Shown: positions 47,285-57,263 of the stretch, piece after piece
Layout: each line of letters opens with the position of its first letter
How positions within the stretch are numbered: the stretch's first letter is position 1
Made by a program: the position numbers and the translations under genes
The notes under the pieces: generated by a model
Seen by the model: only the letters and a program-made list of their open reading frames with translations
The model's database searches: none
Told to the model about the DNA's origin: nothing
IMG/VR virus record: IMGVR_UViG_3300025815_000010
Location: 1 to 64,000 of that record
Length of the DNA: 64,000 nucleotides
Reading direction: 5' to 3' (one strand)
Source of the DNA: a virus

Positions 47285-50200
47285 TCTTGTTCGCTCCCAA
47301 TAAGGTCAATTTTGGCGTCTATTTTAACTAGCTCTACCATAGAAAAGAAGTCATAAGGCCAGTTGTAACTATATTCCGTTTCTCTCTTCTTACCAGCAAT
47401 CTCAAATTCAAACTTAAATCTCTTATCATCTAGGTTATCTCCAGACTTTGAAGCAACCTTAGAGAAGTAGTTCTTAACTGCCTTTTGTTTGACTTTGAAT
47501 ACCATCCACTGAAGTTGGTCTGGGACCTCGCTAGAGTTTAACAGCTGATCTTCAAGAACCTTGTGGCTGATTGATGCTTGTTGTTCCTCTACTCTTTCGA
47601 TTGATTTTGGAGGTAGATTTTGCCAAATATGAGTTAGGTCGTCTGAATCAAAAGTGTGGCTAAACTCGAAAATGTACATTGCTATTGGCCTAACTGATGG
47701 ATTCGTCGCAAAATCAAACTTTGGTGGGAATACATAGTTCTGCATCTTTGAATACATATCTGCAATTGAATTATCTTCTGGTAGCTTCCCAGCCCTCATT
47801 GCTTGGGCTATGGTATCTGGTATTTCAAAGAAGGCTTTTGATGAGCCTCTCTGAACAAATGGAATCGCCACAACGGCTTCTTTTATTTCTTTAGCTTGTG
47901 CTACTTCTCCAAGTCTACGTGGGTCTTGACTAATTCCCAACAAATCAACCAATGACTCAGTATCTGCCCCATCATAGTAGGTTGTTGCATTCGGGTGCTG
48001 TGCTAGCCACTCACTTGGTATATCAGTAGCTTGTAGGAATATTCCCTTCTCTGGGGTATCAGGTGGTAATCCAAACTGGTGCCACATGCCACGCGGCACT
48101 GATTCAGAACCGTAAGTTGGCATCGTTAAATTACTCTCTAGGTCAACAGGAGAGTCAGCAAAGTTAAACATAGGAGTTTCCCACTTTGGCTGTATCACCA
48201 TCGCAACATGATTAGCTGTTGGGTCATCAGAAATCTTTGTTGGTTGACCAGTAACGGGATCATATTCTACTGATTTAATTCTAGCTCTGCCATCAGTAAT
48301 CAACACATCGTCTAGGTTAAGTATGTTCTGCCTAAGAGGTCTTTTTCCGGCTACTAGATTTGGATTATAGAATCCCGCGTTATTGCCAATAGTAAAATTA
48401 TCATCAAAACGAATGCTGAGTTCTGCGCTGATTGCTCCTAAAATTTCTTCTAGTCTGTACTTCTTTGTCTCTGTCGCGGTAAAAGCAAAATCTAGCCATG
48501 CTTGGCCATGGTAATATGGTGGAGTAGCAGCCCAATTGTATCCGCTATGACTGTCCAGCATTCTCTGTGACAGTGTTCCATCATGATCTGTTTGTGCAAG
48601 AGCGTTTCTACCTGTTATCGGATGGTAAAAAGCAGATGGCCTACTGTACATTGTAAACGTTTCACGTAAATCTGATTGAAGCGGATTGTCTTGTGGCACT
48701 TCATAGCCTAGGCTACCAAATGTTCTAGAAGTGTTCATGCTTCTATACATCTTGACTCTCATCGCATATGTCGTCCCAGATACTGCATTACCGAACCCTG
48801 GATCACTTTCTGGTAAAGATGTAATCGTAGTCATGTTTCCGTTTGGCAAGAAGAATTCTGGGCACTCTCCAAAGAAGTTGCTTGCCATCATTCTATACAA
48901 TGGATCGCCTTGGCCATTCCAAGACGCTGTAAGATTCATGGATGCACTTGGGTGAGGAGCAGCATCAAGTATCTGAAAACCAGCAAGATACTTCTCCGGC
49001 TCTACTGCCGCCTCAAAATCAATATATCTTAGTAATGCCTCGCCACTTCCACTAATCGCATAGTAACTATCACCTAGAGTTTGCACTTCAAAGCTGCTTG
49101 TCATAACCGGATAAGGAACTCCGATACCACTTTTGACTGAATTATAAACAATGCCGGGTGCGAATACAGGCTCCAAGAATGGCCTTATTTTAGCCTGCTC
49201 GTAAGTAGAATCAGCACCTTCAACTTTAACAAACTGTGCATAGGAAGAAGAAAACTGTGTTGCCATCTGTAGTGTTCTTTCCGCAGGATAGAAGCCGTTA
49301 TATGGTAGGAACTTCATGAGAGCTTTACAGGACAAAGTAATCTCTCTATCGGTGGTTACATCTCTATGGTCACTATCTATAATATCAAAGTGCCTAAGGA
49401 AGTCGGAATTTGAGTATACATTATAGAATTGCTCATATGAGCTATCAGTGGGGAAATCAGAAGAAGCTGTCGCCCCGAAGATATCAAATGAAGCAGTATT
49501 CTCTGCTAGGAAATCCCCAGCCATAGTCGATACATAGTATTCCATGTGATCACTAATTCTAAACTCTGGGACCACTGAATAGTCCTTACCATGATACCTT
49601 ATCTCATTTGCATAATCAGAGTATGTGTTGTAAGCAGGATTGGATCTATCGCTAGAGCCGGTCACAAAGGAACCATTCTTTATCGCTCCTGCAAGCTCTC
49701 CCGTCTGCCACAAAGCGTTACCATTACCAATATCGATGTAACCAAAGATATCTCCACCTGTCCCTGCCGCAGAGCCCGTCTGTGAAATTACAATACCAGA
49801 TGGAGCTACGACAGAAGATGTTGTAGCAGAATAATGCTTGTGAGAGTATAGTGCTGATGCCGTGATGGCTGTCTTTGTACCGTGGTGCGTGTAAGTTCCA
49901 AAGTTCTGTAGCTCTCCTGCTGGATCCGTGGCGTCGTTCTCTGCCTTAATACCAGCTACATCATAGGTAGTAAATGTTGGCTTCGCATCAAGAGCCCAAA
50001 TGCTGTAGAGGCTACGACCACCAAGGCTTACCTTATTCGCTTTATTATCATTTCTCGTATCTCTGTCAGAGTGCCAGAAGTTAATTTCATAACCTTCTCG
50101 CTGACGGATTCTGTTATCATAGACGTTTCTTTCAGATGGATACACGGTCTCTTCATACATTAAACCAGCAAATCCATATTCACCGTATAGCCTCTTGGTA

Positions 50201-53200
50201 TTATTGTAAGCTTCAGAAGAATTACGTGATAGGTGCTGCCTTTCGTTAAGCTCATAACTTGAGAAGAAACTTAAATTGTTTCCATATGTTGAAATAATGT
50301 CGTAATCTCCAACCATCTGGACTATTGGCTTGTACCTTGAAATAATCGGAGATTCTCTAAATTGCTTATATGACCCGTATCTCTGTGCTGGGAGCACTCT
50401 GCCGCCTGGTGAATAAGTTTGCTTGTCTGCACTTAAAGTAGAAATAATATGCGTATCTCTTAGATTTCTTGCAACTGGATGTTCGCCTACCCTGATTTGG
50501 TTCCATGTATTGAAACCAAAATTATCGCCTCTATGAGATAAAATAACATTTAAAGCGTTTCCTATATTTGAAACGGAACCAAAGTTATTTGTCAGGTAAG
50601 AAACCATTCCTGTGCCAAGTGGGTATCCTAGAGTCTGCTCTGAAGAGCTTATTGGTTCTGAAATAACTGTATTTAACCCTACTGTATCGACAACTATGCC
50701 TGTGGTGGACACGATATCGCTCTGGCTCAAGAAGGTTATCGCGTTAACATACCCAGCTGAAGTAGAGACCTCAAAGTTAGCTGGGGCATATCCAAGCATC
50801 TTTCTACCACTAGCTCTCGTTCCGCCTGGCTCTGTTGAGACATAAGATGCTGTAAGCCATGTGTATTGTAGGTCACTCTGCGGAATTGGTCTCGTAACAA
50901 ACGCATTGTCTCTCACTGATCCCGTGGCCACTGTCCCTAAATCACCAACAAATTCGTTACTGTACTCAATTCTATTCAGTGTGTTTCTATTAATTTTAAA
51001 GTAGTTTGCAACACCAGAGTAATCGTCTTCAGTTGCAGACACTCCGTCTTTAAAACCAAACTGTGCCGATGAAGCTGACAGGAGGACCCTAAATGGGTTT
51101 CTTACTAATAAATTCCTGTACGGCAGAGCGTTATAGACACTAAACTGCGTTGTTGCAGAGTCTAGGGCACCATGGGCGACATCTGGACCTCCAGGCGAAG
51201 AGAACCGTGTCGTCATCATATGAGCAGAGCTAGAAAGGAATTGAACCTCAGTATCTACAATTCCAGTTATAACACTAGATGTAATATTACTTACAGCTAC
51301 ACCTTCGTTCCTTACAAACTGTGAATCTCCGCTGGCCCTGCCAGCTACTTGCACCACTTCTCTAATATTCGTGTAGTTGCCTAAAGTCTCGCTACCAGTG
51401 GTTATTTGTAGATTCTCAATATTAACTGGTCTTTTGACTTTTACATTTCTCGTGAATACGGAGTACGGCCTTGTTGCGCGAGGCCATTGGCCTGCCTCAT
51501 CCAAGCCTCGGAACCTAAGGGCTGTCGCAGATTGATTGACATAAAAGCTTTCCGCTCTAGTCGAAGCATCGTCAGTGCCATCAGAAATATTCTGGTGTCT
51601 TGATGAAAATCCTCCTACAAACTTTTCAGTAAACGGAGTTTGCATTGGAATCTCTCCACCTAAGTGATAAGATTCAAATGAGTGTATATTGACAGCCTGA
51701 AAATCAGTAAAGGTGGTGTTGTAGCCAGTGTCTAAGTTGCCACTTAGATACCTGAATGGAAGATAGTTTTGTGCTTTTATACCATCAAATACATTACCGG
51801 CTGAATAGGTAAAGTATTTTTTATGCATAGGATGAATTACGTCGTCTATGTCCTTGATTGAATCACTTTCTCTCGTGGCGGTAGTTACGACGGTACCGTA
51901 ATTTTCTGTGTACTTGTCGATAAAAGCTCCAGGTCTTGTTGTTTGGGGAAGGTTGGTACCACCGTGAATAATCTTCCTACCAGTTCCAAATCTTGATATC
52001 TTATCCTCGGAGTCTGCCTCAAAAGATATCTTTACGGGTGTCCCTCTTCTCCTCGCCCTATCAGACACTTTACTTTGTATAATTGCTGCCCTTGTCTGGT
52101 TGACACCATCGTCACTTGAAGATAAAACAGGGTGTGTTGCTTCAGCGTATTTCCAATAAACAGTGTTTTCAGATTCCAGATTAGACACAGGAGCGTGAGC
52201 GTGTCTCCAGTTTTCTATGTCTTCAGGTACAAGCTCAAAAATACCTCTAGCTTTACCAGAAACCTCAAGGGCTGTCATCGGAGTTCTTGCCTTAAGGTCT
52301 ATAGTTGGGAATTTTGCATGATATTTGGGTCTTTCCAGCACATGGCTTTCAATCATGGTCCGAACATCTTCAGATGTATTGGCAGAAGCAGGAATGAACT
52401 GTCGCAAGATGATTGATAGCGATGAATCAATCCATCGATAAAAGTCAACGTATTTATCAAGATCAGGAGTATTTTCTACATTTTCGAAAAACAAGCTTCT
52501 TAACTTGCGTAAATCCTTGTACTCCTGGCGGTATCTGTTGACAGGCTCGCCAATTAGGTTATTGAAGCCTATAATTGTAGAGAACATATTAAGCATCTCT
52601 TCAGAGATTGTTTGATACATACTCTTCTCAATCGCAAAGAAGTGATTTATTGTCCTACTGTCTCTTGTAAACGTCTCGTCATCAAACTCAAGGACATTCG
52701 TCATGTCGTAGCTTGTAATGACCTCTGGCGGATTCTGTACGGCTGTTTGTACATACTCTACAGCAATTGAGCCTGTTGCGCTAGCTGGGAAGAAAAATCC
52801 GCGCCCAGTGTATTGGTTAGCAACCGATTGGCCAAAATCACCCGGATATCTATCCCTTTTCTCAATCGAGCCAGAAGAAAAATCGTTAACTAAAAACTCT
52901 CCGTTAGAGTCAGATTGACTCACATCTTCAAGGTTCCAGTGCAACGCCAGAGTTTCAATCCTGGGGATAATGCTACCCTCTAGATCGGTATCGTACACAA
53001 ACGCACTCTCGTATGGCCTCAGAACACCATGAGCGTTAGTGTTCTTCGCATGAGAAATAATTTCATTGTTATCTAAGAATGTATTCCAATGTCTAAGGGA
53101 AGTTATTTTGAGATCCGATTCATTTATTAAAGAACCGGTAAAGTTTGTCCTGTGTGCTCCGAAGTAGTATCTTCTTGGGTTACTTATGTAACCATTGTTT

Positions 53201-55701
53201 GTACTACTTTGCGCTGCTGATCCGGTAATGCTAAATTCATTCTTGACAACTCCAAGTTCAACATTTACACCATAAAGCTCAAGAATTATATCTGACTCCC
53301 CCGAAGTACCAGAAGATCCCGATACCTTCTCTGCGGATTCTTTTTTATCGAGGTAAGTCCTTATGGCAAGGTTCCACTTCGTATCATCATAAATATTTTC
53401 ATACACACTACTTGTGACGAATATTGATTGTGAAGGGTTCTCCATAACAAAATAAGCGTCGTTAGAGCCGGGATACGTTCTGACCGCATACACCTGCAAG
53501 CTTCTGTCTGCTGCTGCAGAATAGCCAGAGTAATCCTGCAGGTCTTTAGAAGTGTTAACGCGGTGATAACCAAAAATAGAAGAACTTAAGAAATTTGTTG
53601 AGAAATAGTTTGCATCACTAGGGCTAAACTTCTTTGGGAAGATAACTTCAATCTCGGCAGTTGAGGGATTTGAAGAGCACGAAATATACGTCACATCTAA
53701 AGTGTTTGCGTTTGCACTTGAAGTTTGATGAGTAACCGTAGCCTCAAAGCGATCTGGATGATTGAAGTCAGCAAATCTTCTTTTTGTGATAGAGCTTCTA
53801 AAGTTGTCCCGCAGCTTATGTGTGACATTGTTGCCATAAAGGTTAATCTTGATCAATTCATCGTCAACACCATAACAACGAATGATGTTTCTGAATGACT
53901 TTTCTGTCCCCTTCGACTTGTAAATGTAAACTAGGTTGTTGTATATGTTCTGATATATTAAGTTTTTTACTTCTGTGATGTCTTTCTCATAGAGTTCAGT
54001 TTCACTCTGATCCTTGAACTGCTCTAAGACAGTAGCATCAACAAAGATCTCTGGTGCAAAAAGGCCATTTGATTCCAGTAGACGCCCAGAGAATGGATAG
54101 GGCCTGTGACTAGAGCTTGCATAACTAATATTCTTTAACTTTGGCACCTCAGAAATTTGTGAGTGTAGGGTGTCAAAGTAGCTACCGATGATCTGCGTTA
54201 AGTTTAATAACTCGCCACCTTCCTCTTCTTCCTGCTCAATTATCCAAGATGGCATAGTGTAATATATCGATGAATTATTTTGGTAATCATACGCAGAGCC
54301 ACTAAGAGATAGAGCACTTCTCTTCGAAGTCACGTCTGGGTGGTTTGAATGAATGATGGGGTCTTCAACTTCCCTATCAGCAGCACTGGCTGATACTATA
54401 GCAGATCCTGTGTTTCTGGCATTGCTGCTCGGATACCCAACCCAAGTTCCATTCGTTATACGACCAGAGTAGTCAAGTACGGTCGAATCGGTGGTGGTAT
54501 TGGTGGTGATGCCTTCATTAAATTTGAAATAAACGCCCAGTTCTGTATTAGAGATGTCGGTATTTGTCCCACCATCAACATGTCTAAAATAATTCTTGCT
54601 AATCTCCTCATGAGTTCTCTCAACTTTCCAATATCGGAATTCATCTAGGGATGCAGAAAGCTTTCCAGCACCAGCCAGGTCCGTACCATGGAAAGCATTT
54701 CCAGACGGTGCTGTAGTTAATCCGCCAATCCTAGCTCGTAAAGCACCAGTAATTGGTTGTAAGTTGAGAGAGTTAATTGAAGTATTAACCCTTTGTCCAT
54801 CAATGTAGGCGTTAAGAGTTACAGAGTCGCTACCACTTACAAAAGTAATTCCATAATGATGCCAGTTTCCATCAGCGACACTACCAGTTGTATAGTCTCC
54901 ATTTAACACATTAATATTCTGGAAACCTGTGGTGCCAGACATTATATTAATTCTTAATGGTCCTTCTCCACCCGTCGCTCCAGATAGGTGTACCGTAATT
55001 CTACCATAGGAATCACTACTCGACAACTCACCATTCCAAAGATCAAAAATTGTTTCTCGCTCTGTGAGACTGGTGATGAACTCATCTTTTTTCATCCAAA
55101 ATTCAATCGAAAATCCCTTAGACGTATCAAGTTCTAAGTTGGATCCTCTGCTGCCTTGCTTTCCAAGCGGCAAGACACCTTGTGTGTCATAGATGTCAGT
55201 GTCATAAATGTTTGAAGCGGAAAACTCAGAATGGATTGTTTTATTTTCCATCCCATTAGAGGCTGTGTGTGGTCCACCATAAAATTCAATATATTCTAAA
55301 TCTGCAGAAATACCCCAGCCATCTGTCTTACTTACTGTAGTCCCCCAACCGTCAGCAGAAAAGATAGCGTATCCAGTGCTTTTTGGATACTCTTGGTCGT
55401 AAATGTATAAGTCTAGATATGATGAGCTATTAAAGAACTCCTGCTTCTCTGCGCTTGATCCGTCGTAAGGGAATTCATCTCTAATTCTATCAAATGCGCT
55501 CTCATAGTATTTCTTGGCTGACCCATATACGACAAAGTTAGAGGCAGATGAAAAATCAACATTTGGAATAAACCGATCTTTATCGACACTTTGCGCCTGT
55601 ATATTTCTGTAAGACTCCGCATCTAAACCAAGAGTAGCAGGATCTACGGATGAGAGTGTCTTATAAGATTTTCCTTTGTCGAAAAGATTCTTTGTGCTCA
55701 T
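47281..55701 (-). CDS. Giant virion protein (2806 aa) with LamG-like domains, probable adhesin or baseplate shell
   Basis: The largest gene of the window. Residues about 150-430 form a concanavalin-like LamG domain: FSIEFWMKKDEF, ETIFDLWNGELSSSDSYGRI, NWHHYGITFVSGSDSVTLNA, YIDGQRVN, LDEFRYWKVERTHEEI. A second similar module spans about 775-890 (KWNLAIRTYLDKKES, RRYYFGAHRTNFTGS, LRHWNTFLDNNEIISHAKN). The rest is Ser/Thr/Tyr-rich without known enzyme motifs and ends in an Arg/Glu/Lys-rich tail. LamG folds bind carbohydrates, so attachment to host surface polysaccharide is a reasonable guess. Position beside wedge genes also allows a baseplate role. No catalytic motif or signal peptide is seen. 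The function of most of the chain is unknown. Confidence 0.75.
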   Translation of the reverse strand: MSTKNLFDKGKSYKTLSSVDPATLGLDAESYRNIQAQSVDKDRFIPNVDFSSASNFVVYGSAKKYYESAFDRIRDEFPYDGSSAEKQEFFNSSSYLDLYIYDQEYPKSTGYAIFSADGWGTTVSKTDGWGISADLEYIEFYGGPHTASNGMENKTIHSEFSASNIYDTDIYDTQGVLPLGKQGSRGSNLELDTSKGFSIEFWMKKDEFITSLTERETIFDLWNGELSSSDSYGRITVHLSGATGGEGPLRINIMSGTTGFQNINVLNGDYTTGSVADGNWHHYGITFVSGSDSVTLNAYIDGQRVNTSINSLNLQPITGALRARIGGLTTAPSGNAFHGTDLAGAGKLSASLDEFRYWKVERTHEEISKNYFRHVDGGTNTDISNTELGVYFKFNEGITTNTTTDSTVLDYSGRITNGTWVGYPSSNARNTGSAIVSASAADREVEDPIIHSNHPDVTSKRSALSLSGSAYDYQNNSSIYYTMPSWIIEQEEEEGGELLNLTQIIGSYFDTLHSQISEVPKLKNISYASSSHRPYPFSGRLLESNGLFAPEIFVDATVLEQFKDQSETELYEKDITEVKNLIYQNIYNNLVYIYKSKGTEKSFRNIIRCYGVDDELIKINLYGNNVTHKLRDNFRSSITKRRFADFNHPDRFEATVTHQTSSANANTLDVTYISCSSNPSTAEIEVIFPKKFSPSDANYFSTNFLSSSIFGYHRVNTSKDLQDYSGYSAAADRSLQVYAVRTYPGSNDAYFVMENPSQSIFVTSSVYENIYDDTKWNLAIRTYLDKKESAEKVSGSSGTSGESDIILELYGVNVELGVVKNEFSITGSAAQSSTNNGYISNPRRYYFGAHRTNFTGSLINESDLKITSLRHWNTFLDNNEIISHAKNTNAHGVLRPYESAFVYDTDLEGSIIPRIETLALHWNLEDVSQSDSNGEFLVNDFSSGSIEKRDRYPGDFGQSVANQYTGRGFFFPASATGSIAVEYVQTAVQNPPEVITSYDMTNVLEFDDETFTRDSRTINHFFAIEKSMYQTISEEMLNMFSTIIGFNNLIGEPVNRYRQEYKDLRKLRSLFFENVENTPDLDKYVDFYRWIDSSLSIILRQFIPASANTSEDVRTMIESHVLERPKYHAKFPTIDLKARTPMTALEVSGKARGIFELVPEDIENWRHAHAPVSNLESENTVYWKYAEATHPVLSSSDDGVNQTRAAIIQSKVSDRARRRGTPVKISFEADSEDKISRFGTGRKIIHGGTNLPQTTRPGAFIDKYTENYGTVVTTATRESDSIKDIDDVIHPMHKKYFTYSAGNVFDGIKAQNYLPFRYLSGNLDTGYNTTFTDFQAVNIHSFESYHLGGEIPMQTPFTEKFVGGFSSRHQNISDGTDDASTRAESFYVNQSATALRFRGLDEAGQWPRATRPYSVFTRNVKVKRPVNIENLQITTGSETLGNYTNIREVVQVAGRASGDSQFVRNEGVAVSNITSSVITGIVDTEVQFLSSSAHMMTTRFSSPGGPDVAHGALDSATTQFSVYNALPYRNLLVRNPFRVLLSASSAQFGFKDGVSATEDDYSGVANYFKINRNTLNRIEYSNEFVGDLGTVATGSVRDNAFVTRPIPQSDLQYTWLTASYVSTEPGGTRASGRKMLGYAPANFEVSTSAGYVNAITFLSQSDIVSTTGIVVDTVGLNTVISEPISSSEQTLGYPLGTGMVSYLTNNFGSVSNIGNALNVILSHRGDNFGFNTWNQIRVGEHPVARNLRDTHIISTLSADKQTYSPGGRVLPAQRYGSYKQFRESPIISRYKPIVQMVGDYDIISTYGNNLSFFSSYELNERQHLSRNSSEAYNNTKRLYGEYGFAGLMYEETVYPSERNVYDNRIRQREGYEINFWHSDRDTRNDNKANKVSLGGRSLYSIWALDAKPTFTTYDVAGIKAENDATDPAGELQNFGTYTHHGTKTAITASALYSHKHYSATTSSVVAPSGIVISQTGSAAGTGGDIFGYIDIGNGNALWQTGELAGAIKNGSFVTGSSDRSNPAYNTYSDYANEIRYHGKDYSVVPEFRISDHMEYYVSTMAGDFLAENTASFDIFGATASSDFPTDSSYEQFYNVYSNSDFLRHFDIIDSDHRDVTTDREITLSCKALMKFLPYNGFYPAERTLQMATQFSSSYAQFVKVEGADSTYEQAKIRPFLEPVFAPGIVYNSVKSGIGVPYPVMTSSFEVQTLGDSYYAISGSGEALLRYIDFEAAVEPEKYLAGFQILDAAPHPSASMNLTASWNGQGDPLYRMMASNFFGECPEFFLPNGNMTTITSLPESDPGFGNAVSGTTYAMRVKMYRSMNTSRTFGSLGYEVPQDNPLQSDLRETFTMYSRPSAFYHPITGRNALAQTDHDGTLSQRMLDSHSGYNWAATPPYYHGQAWLDFAFTATETKKYRLEEILGAISAELSIRFDDNFTIGNNAGFYNPNLVAGKRPLRQNILNLDDVLITDGRARIKSVEYDPVTGQPTKISDDPTANHVAMVIQPKWETPMFNFADSPVDLESNLTMPTYGSESVPRGMWHQFGLPPDTPEKGIFLQATDIPSEWLAQHPNATTYYDGADTESLVDLLGISQDPRRLGEVAQAKEIKEAVVAIPFVQRGSSKAFFEIPDTIAQAMRAGKLPEDNSIADMYSKMQNYVFPPKFDFATNPSVRPIAMYIFEFSHTFDSDDLTHIWQNLPPKSIERVEEQQASISHKVLEDQLLNSSEVPDQLQWMVFKVKQKAVKNYFSKVASKSGDNLDDKRFKFEFEIAGKKRETEYSYNWPYDFFSMVELVKIDAKIDLIGSEQE

Positions 55702-57263
55702 TCTTCAACCCTAAACTTAAATACTTCCGGCTGCTCAACCCAATCATTATTTGAGTTGTTGAAATAGGTGAATCTAATCCCATACATATATCCAGCTTCT
55801 AGCATAGACATATCTAAATCAAAATAGTTACCAGAAAGGTCATAGCTCATTGCAGTGTGCAAATCGCTTCCTGTTCCATAAGGAATTACATCTAATTCAT
55901 CGACTACGCGATACACCTTATAAGACCCACTTTCAATTGGGTAGCTTTCTATCTCTGCAGAAGCCACGTTATAAATAGTAGGAGACCAATTCTTTTGTCT
56001 CGTATATACTCTAAACCTGGCTGTTTCTTTTCTGGAGTATTCTTGTTTAAGGTTTGTAATATTTGTCACATATTCATCAGAGGGAGCAATAGCATATGAA
56101 TCAAGAGTTTCTGGCTTTATGGTCCCTGTGTGGAATTGCACGGTAGCCGTCGTGGCATCTGCAATAGAATCACCGCCTTGGAACCACACATCGTACACGG
56201 TCTCTAAGGGGGTTGCAGCAGCAGTTAGGGCCACGCTGGCGGTGTAGATACCTGTAGAGTAGTAAGAGCCCGTCACGACCTTGTTACGGGCTGCGTCAGT
56301 AACGTGAACTCCATCGACCACAAGCTCAAGAGCACCACCAGATGGCGCAGAATCGTCTGACGAACCAGAGAAGAAGCTGACATAGATGTTGCCCGTACCA
56401 ACGCCAGGGATGTTTCTCAGTTGACCTCTAAAGTAGTTGTAGAGGTAAATCTTATTTAGATTTTCTTCGGCTGTTGCAAGTGAGCTTGAGTAAATAAAAT
56501 TACCTCGATTATCTAAATCTCTAGAATCCCAGCGTGCTTCAAGGACAGGACGCTTGAAAAAGAATTCTGAGCTTCTTGCAAAGAACTTTTTTGTATAAAA
56601 CGATCTTGGTTCAGATTCATGGCTAGAAGAAAGCATAACCCCAAGACCATAATTATTTTTTCTTCCAAGCGCACCGTTTCCAGTGTCATCCAGCCACTGC
56701 TCAATCAAAGTTGTCACATCAACTTCTAAGTCTTCAGTTCCATTGTCAAAAACCTGGGTAAAAGATGAAGAAAGGTCTGTGTCTGGGTTAACATAATCAC
56801 CACCCTGGGTTGTCCAAGCTGTTGCTGCTTTTCGATTAACCCAGTTAGAACCTGTTCCACCGACTGTTGAATCGGTGTACCCTTCCATGTCTAGGCCAAA
56901 CCCCTCTTCCCATTCACGAGTGCCCGTAGAGCCTGTGACTGCCTTTACTTCCATGGTATAATTTTTGGGTAAAGTCTGGCCATGTTTTGCATTATACATC
57001 TTGAGGTAAAAGCTAACACTTCCACTTGCAGGCACGTCACCAGCCGCTCTATCTGCAGCTATATCCGTCGTATCAAACTCAATCAAAACTCTAGAAAGCT
57101 CGGAGCTAAGGCCAGAAGAAGAAGACGCTTGGCCATAAATTGAAAATATTTCTAGTATGTCTGCCTGACCCATGTTAGAGCCAGTGCCCCTAGTTGTTAA
57201 GTTGGACTTAAAGGCATTTGTAATTGTATTGTCTTTTGATGCAAAGTATCTCTTGATTGCCAT
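55698..57263 (-). CDS. Virion structural protein with N-terminal jelly-roll-like domain
   Basis: A 521-aa protein starting MAIKRYFASKDNTITNAFKS. The N-terminal 250 residues have a beta-sandwich pattern (LSRVLIEFDTTDIAADRAAG, SVSFYLKMYNAKHGQTLPKN, YTMEVKAVTGSTGTREWEEG), similar to carbohydrate-binding jelly-roll modules found in virion proteins. The C-terminal part (GSYKVYRVVDELDVIPYGTG, LEAGYMYGIRFTYFNNSNND) is also beta-rich. It is linked by 4-nt overlap to the giant LamG gene and by a 1-nt overlap to the gp6-like gene, so it is likely assembled in the same baseplate/fibre region. No enzyme motif. Confidence 0.6.
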   Translation of the reverse strand: MAIKRYFASKDNTITNAFKSNLTTRGTGSNMGQADILEIFSIYGQASSSSGLSSELSRVLIEFDTTDIAADRAAGDVPASGSVSFYLKMYNAKHGQTLPKNYTMEVKAVTGSTGTREWEEGFGLDMEGYTDSTVGGTGSNWVNRKAATAWTTQGGDYVNPDTDLSSSFTQVFDNGTEDLEVDVTTLIEQWLDDTGNGALGRKNNYGLGVMLSSSHESEPRSFYTKKFFARSSEFFFKRPVLEARWDSRDLDNRGNFIYSSSLATAEENLNKIYLYNYFRGQLRNIPGVGTGNIYVSFFSGSSDDSAPSGGALELVVDGVHVTDAARNKVVTGSYYSTGIYTASVALTAAATPLETVYDVWFQGGDSIADATTATVQFHTGTIKPETLDSYAIAPSDEYVTNITNLKQEYSRKETARFRVYTRQKNWSPTIYNVASAEIESYPIESGSYKVYRVVDELDVIPYGTGSDLHTAMSYDLSGNYFDLDMSMLEAGYMYGIRFTYFNNSNNDWVEQPEVFKFRVEE

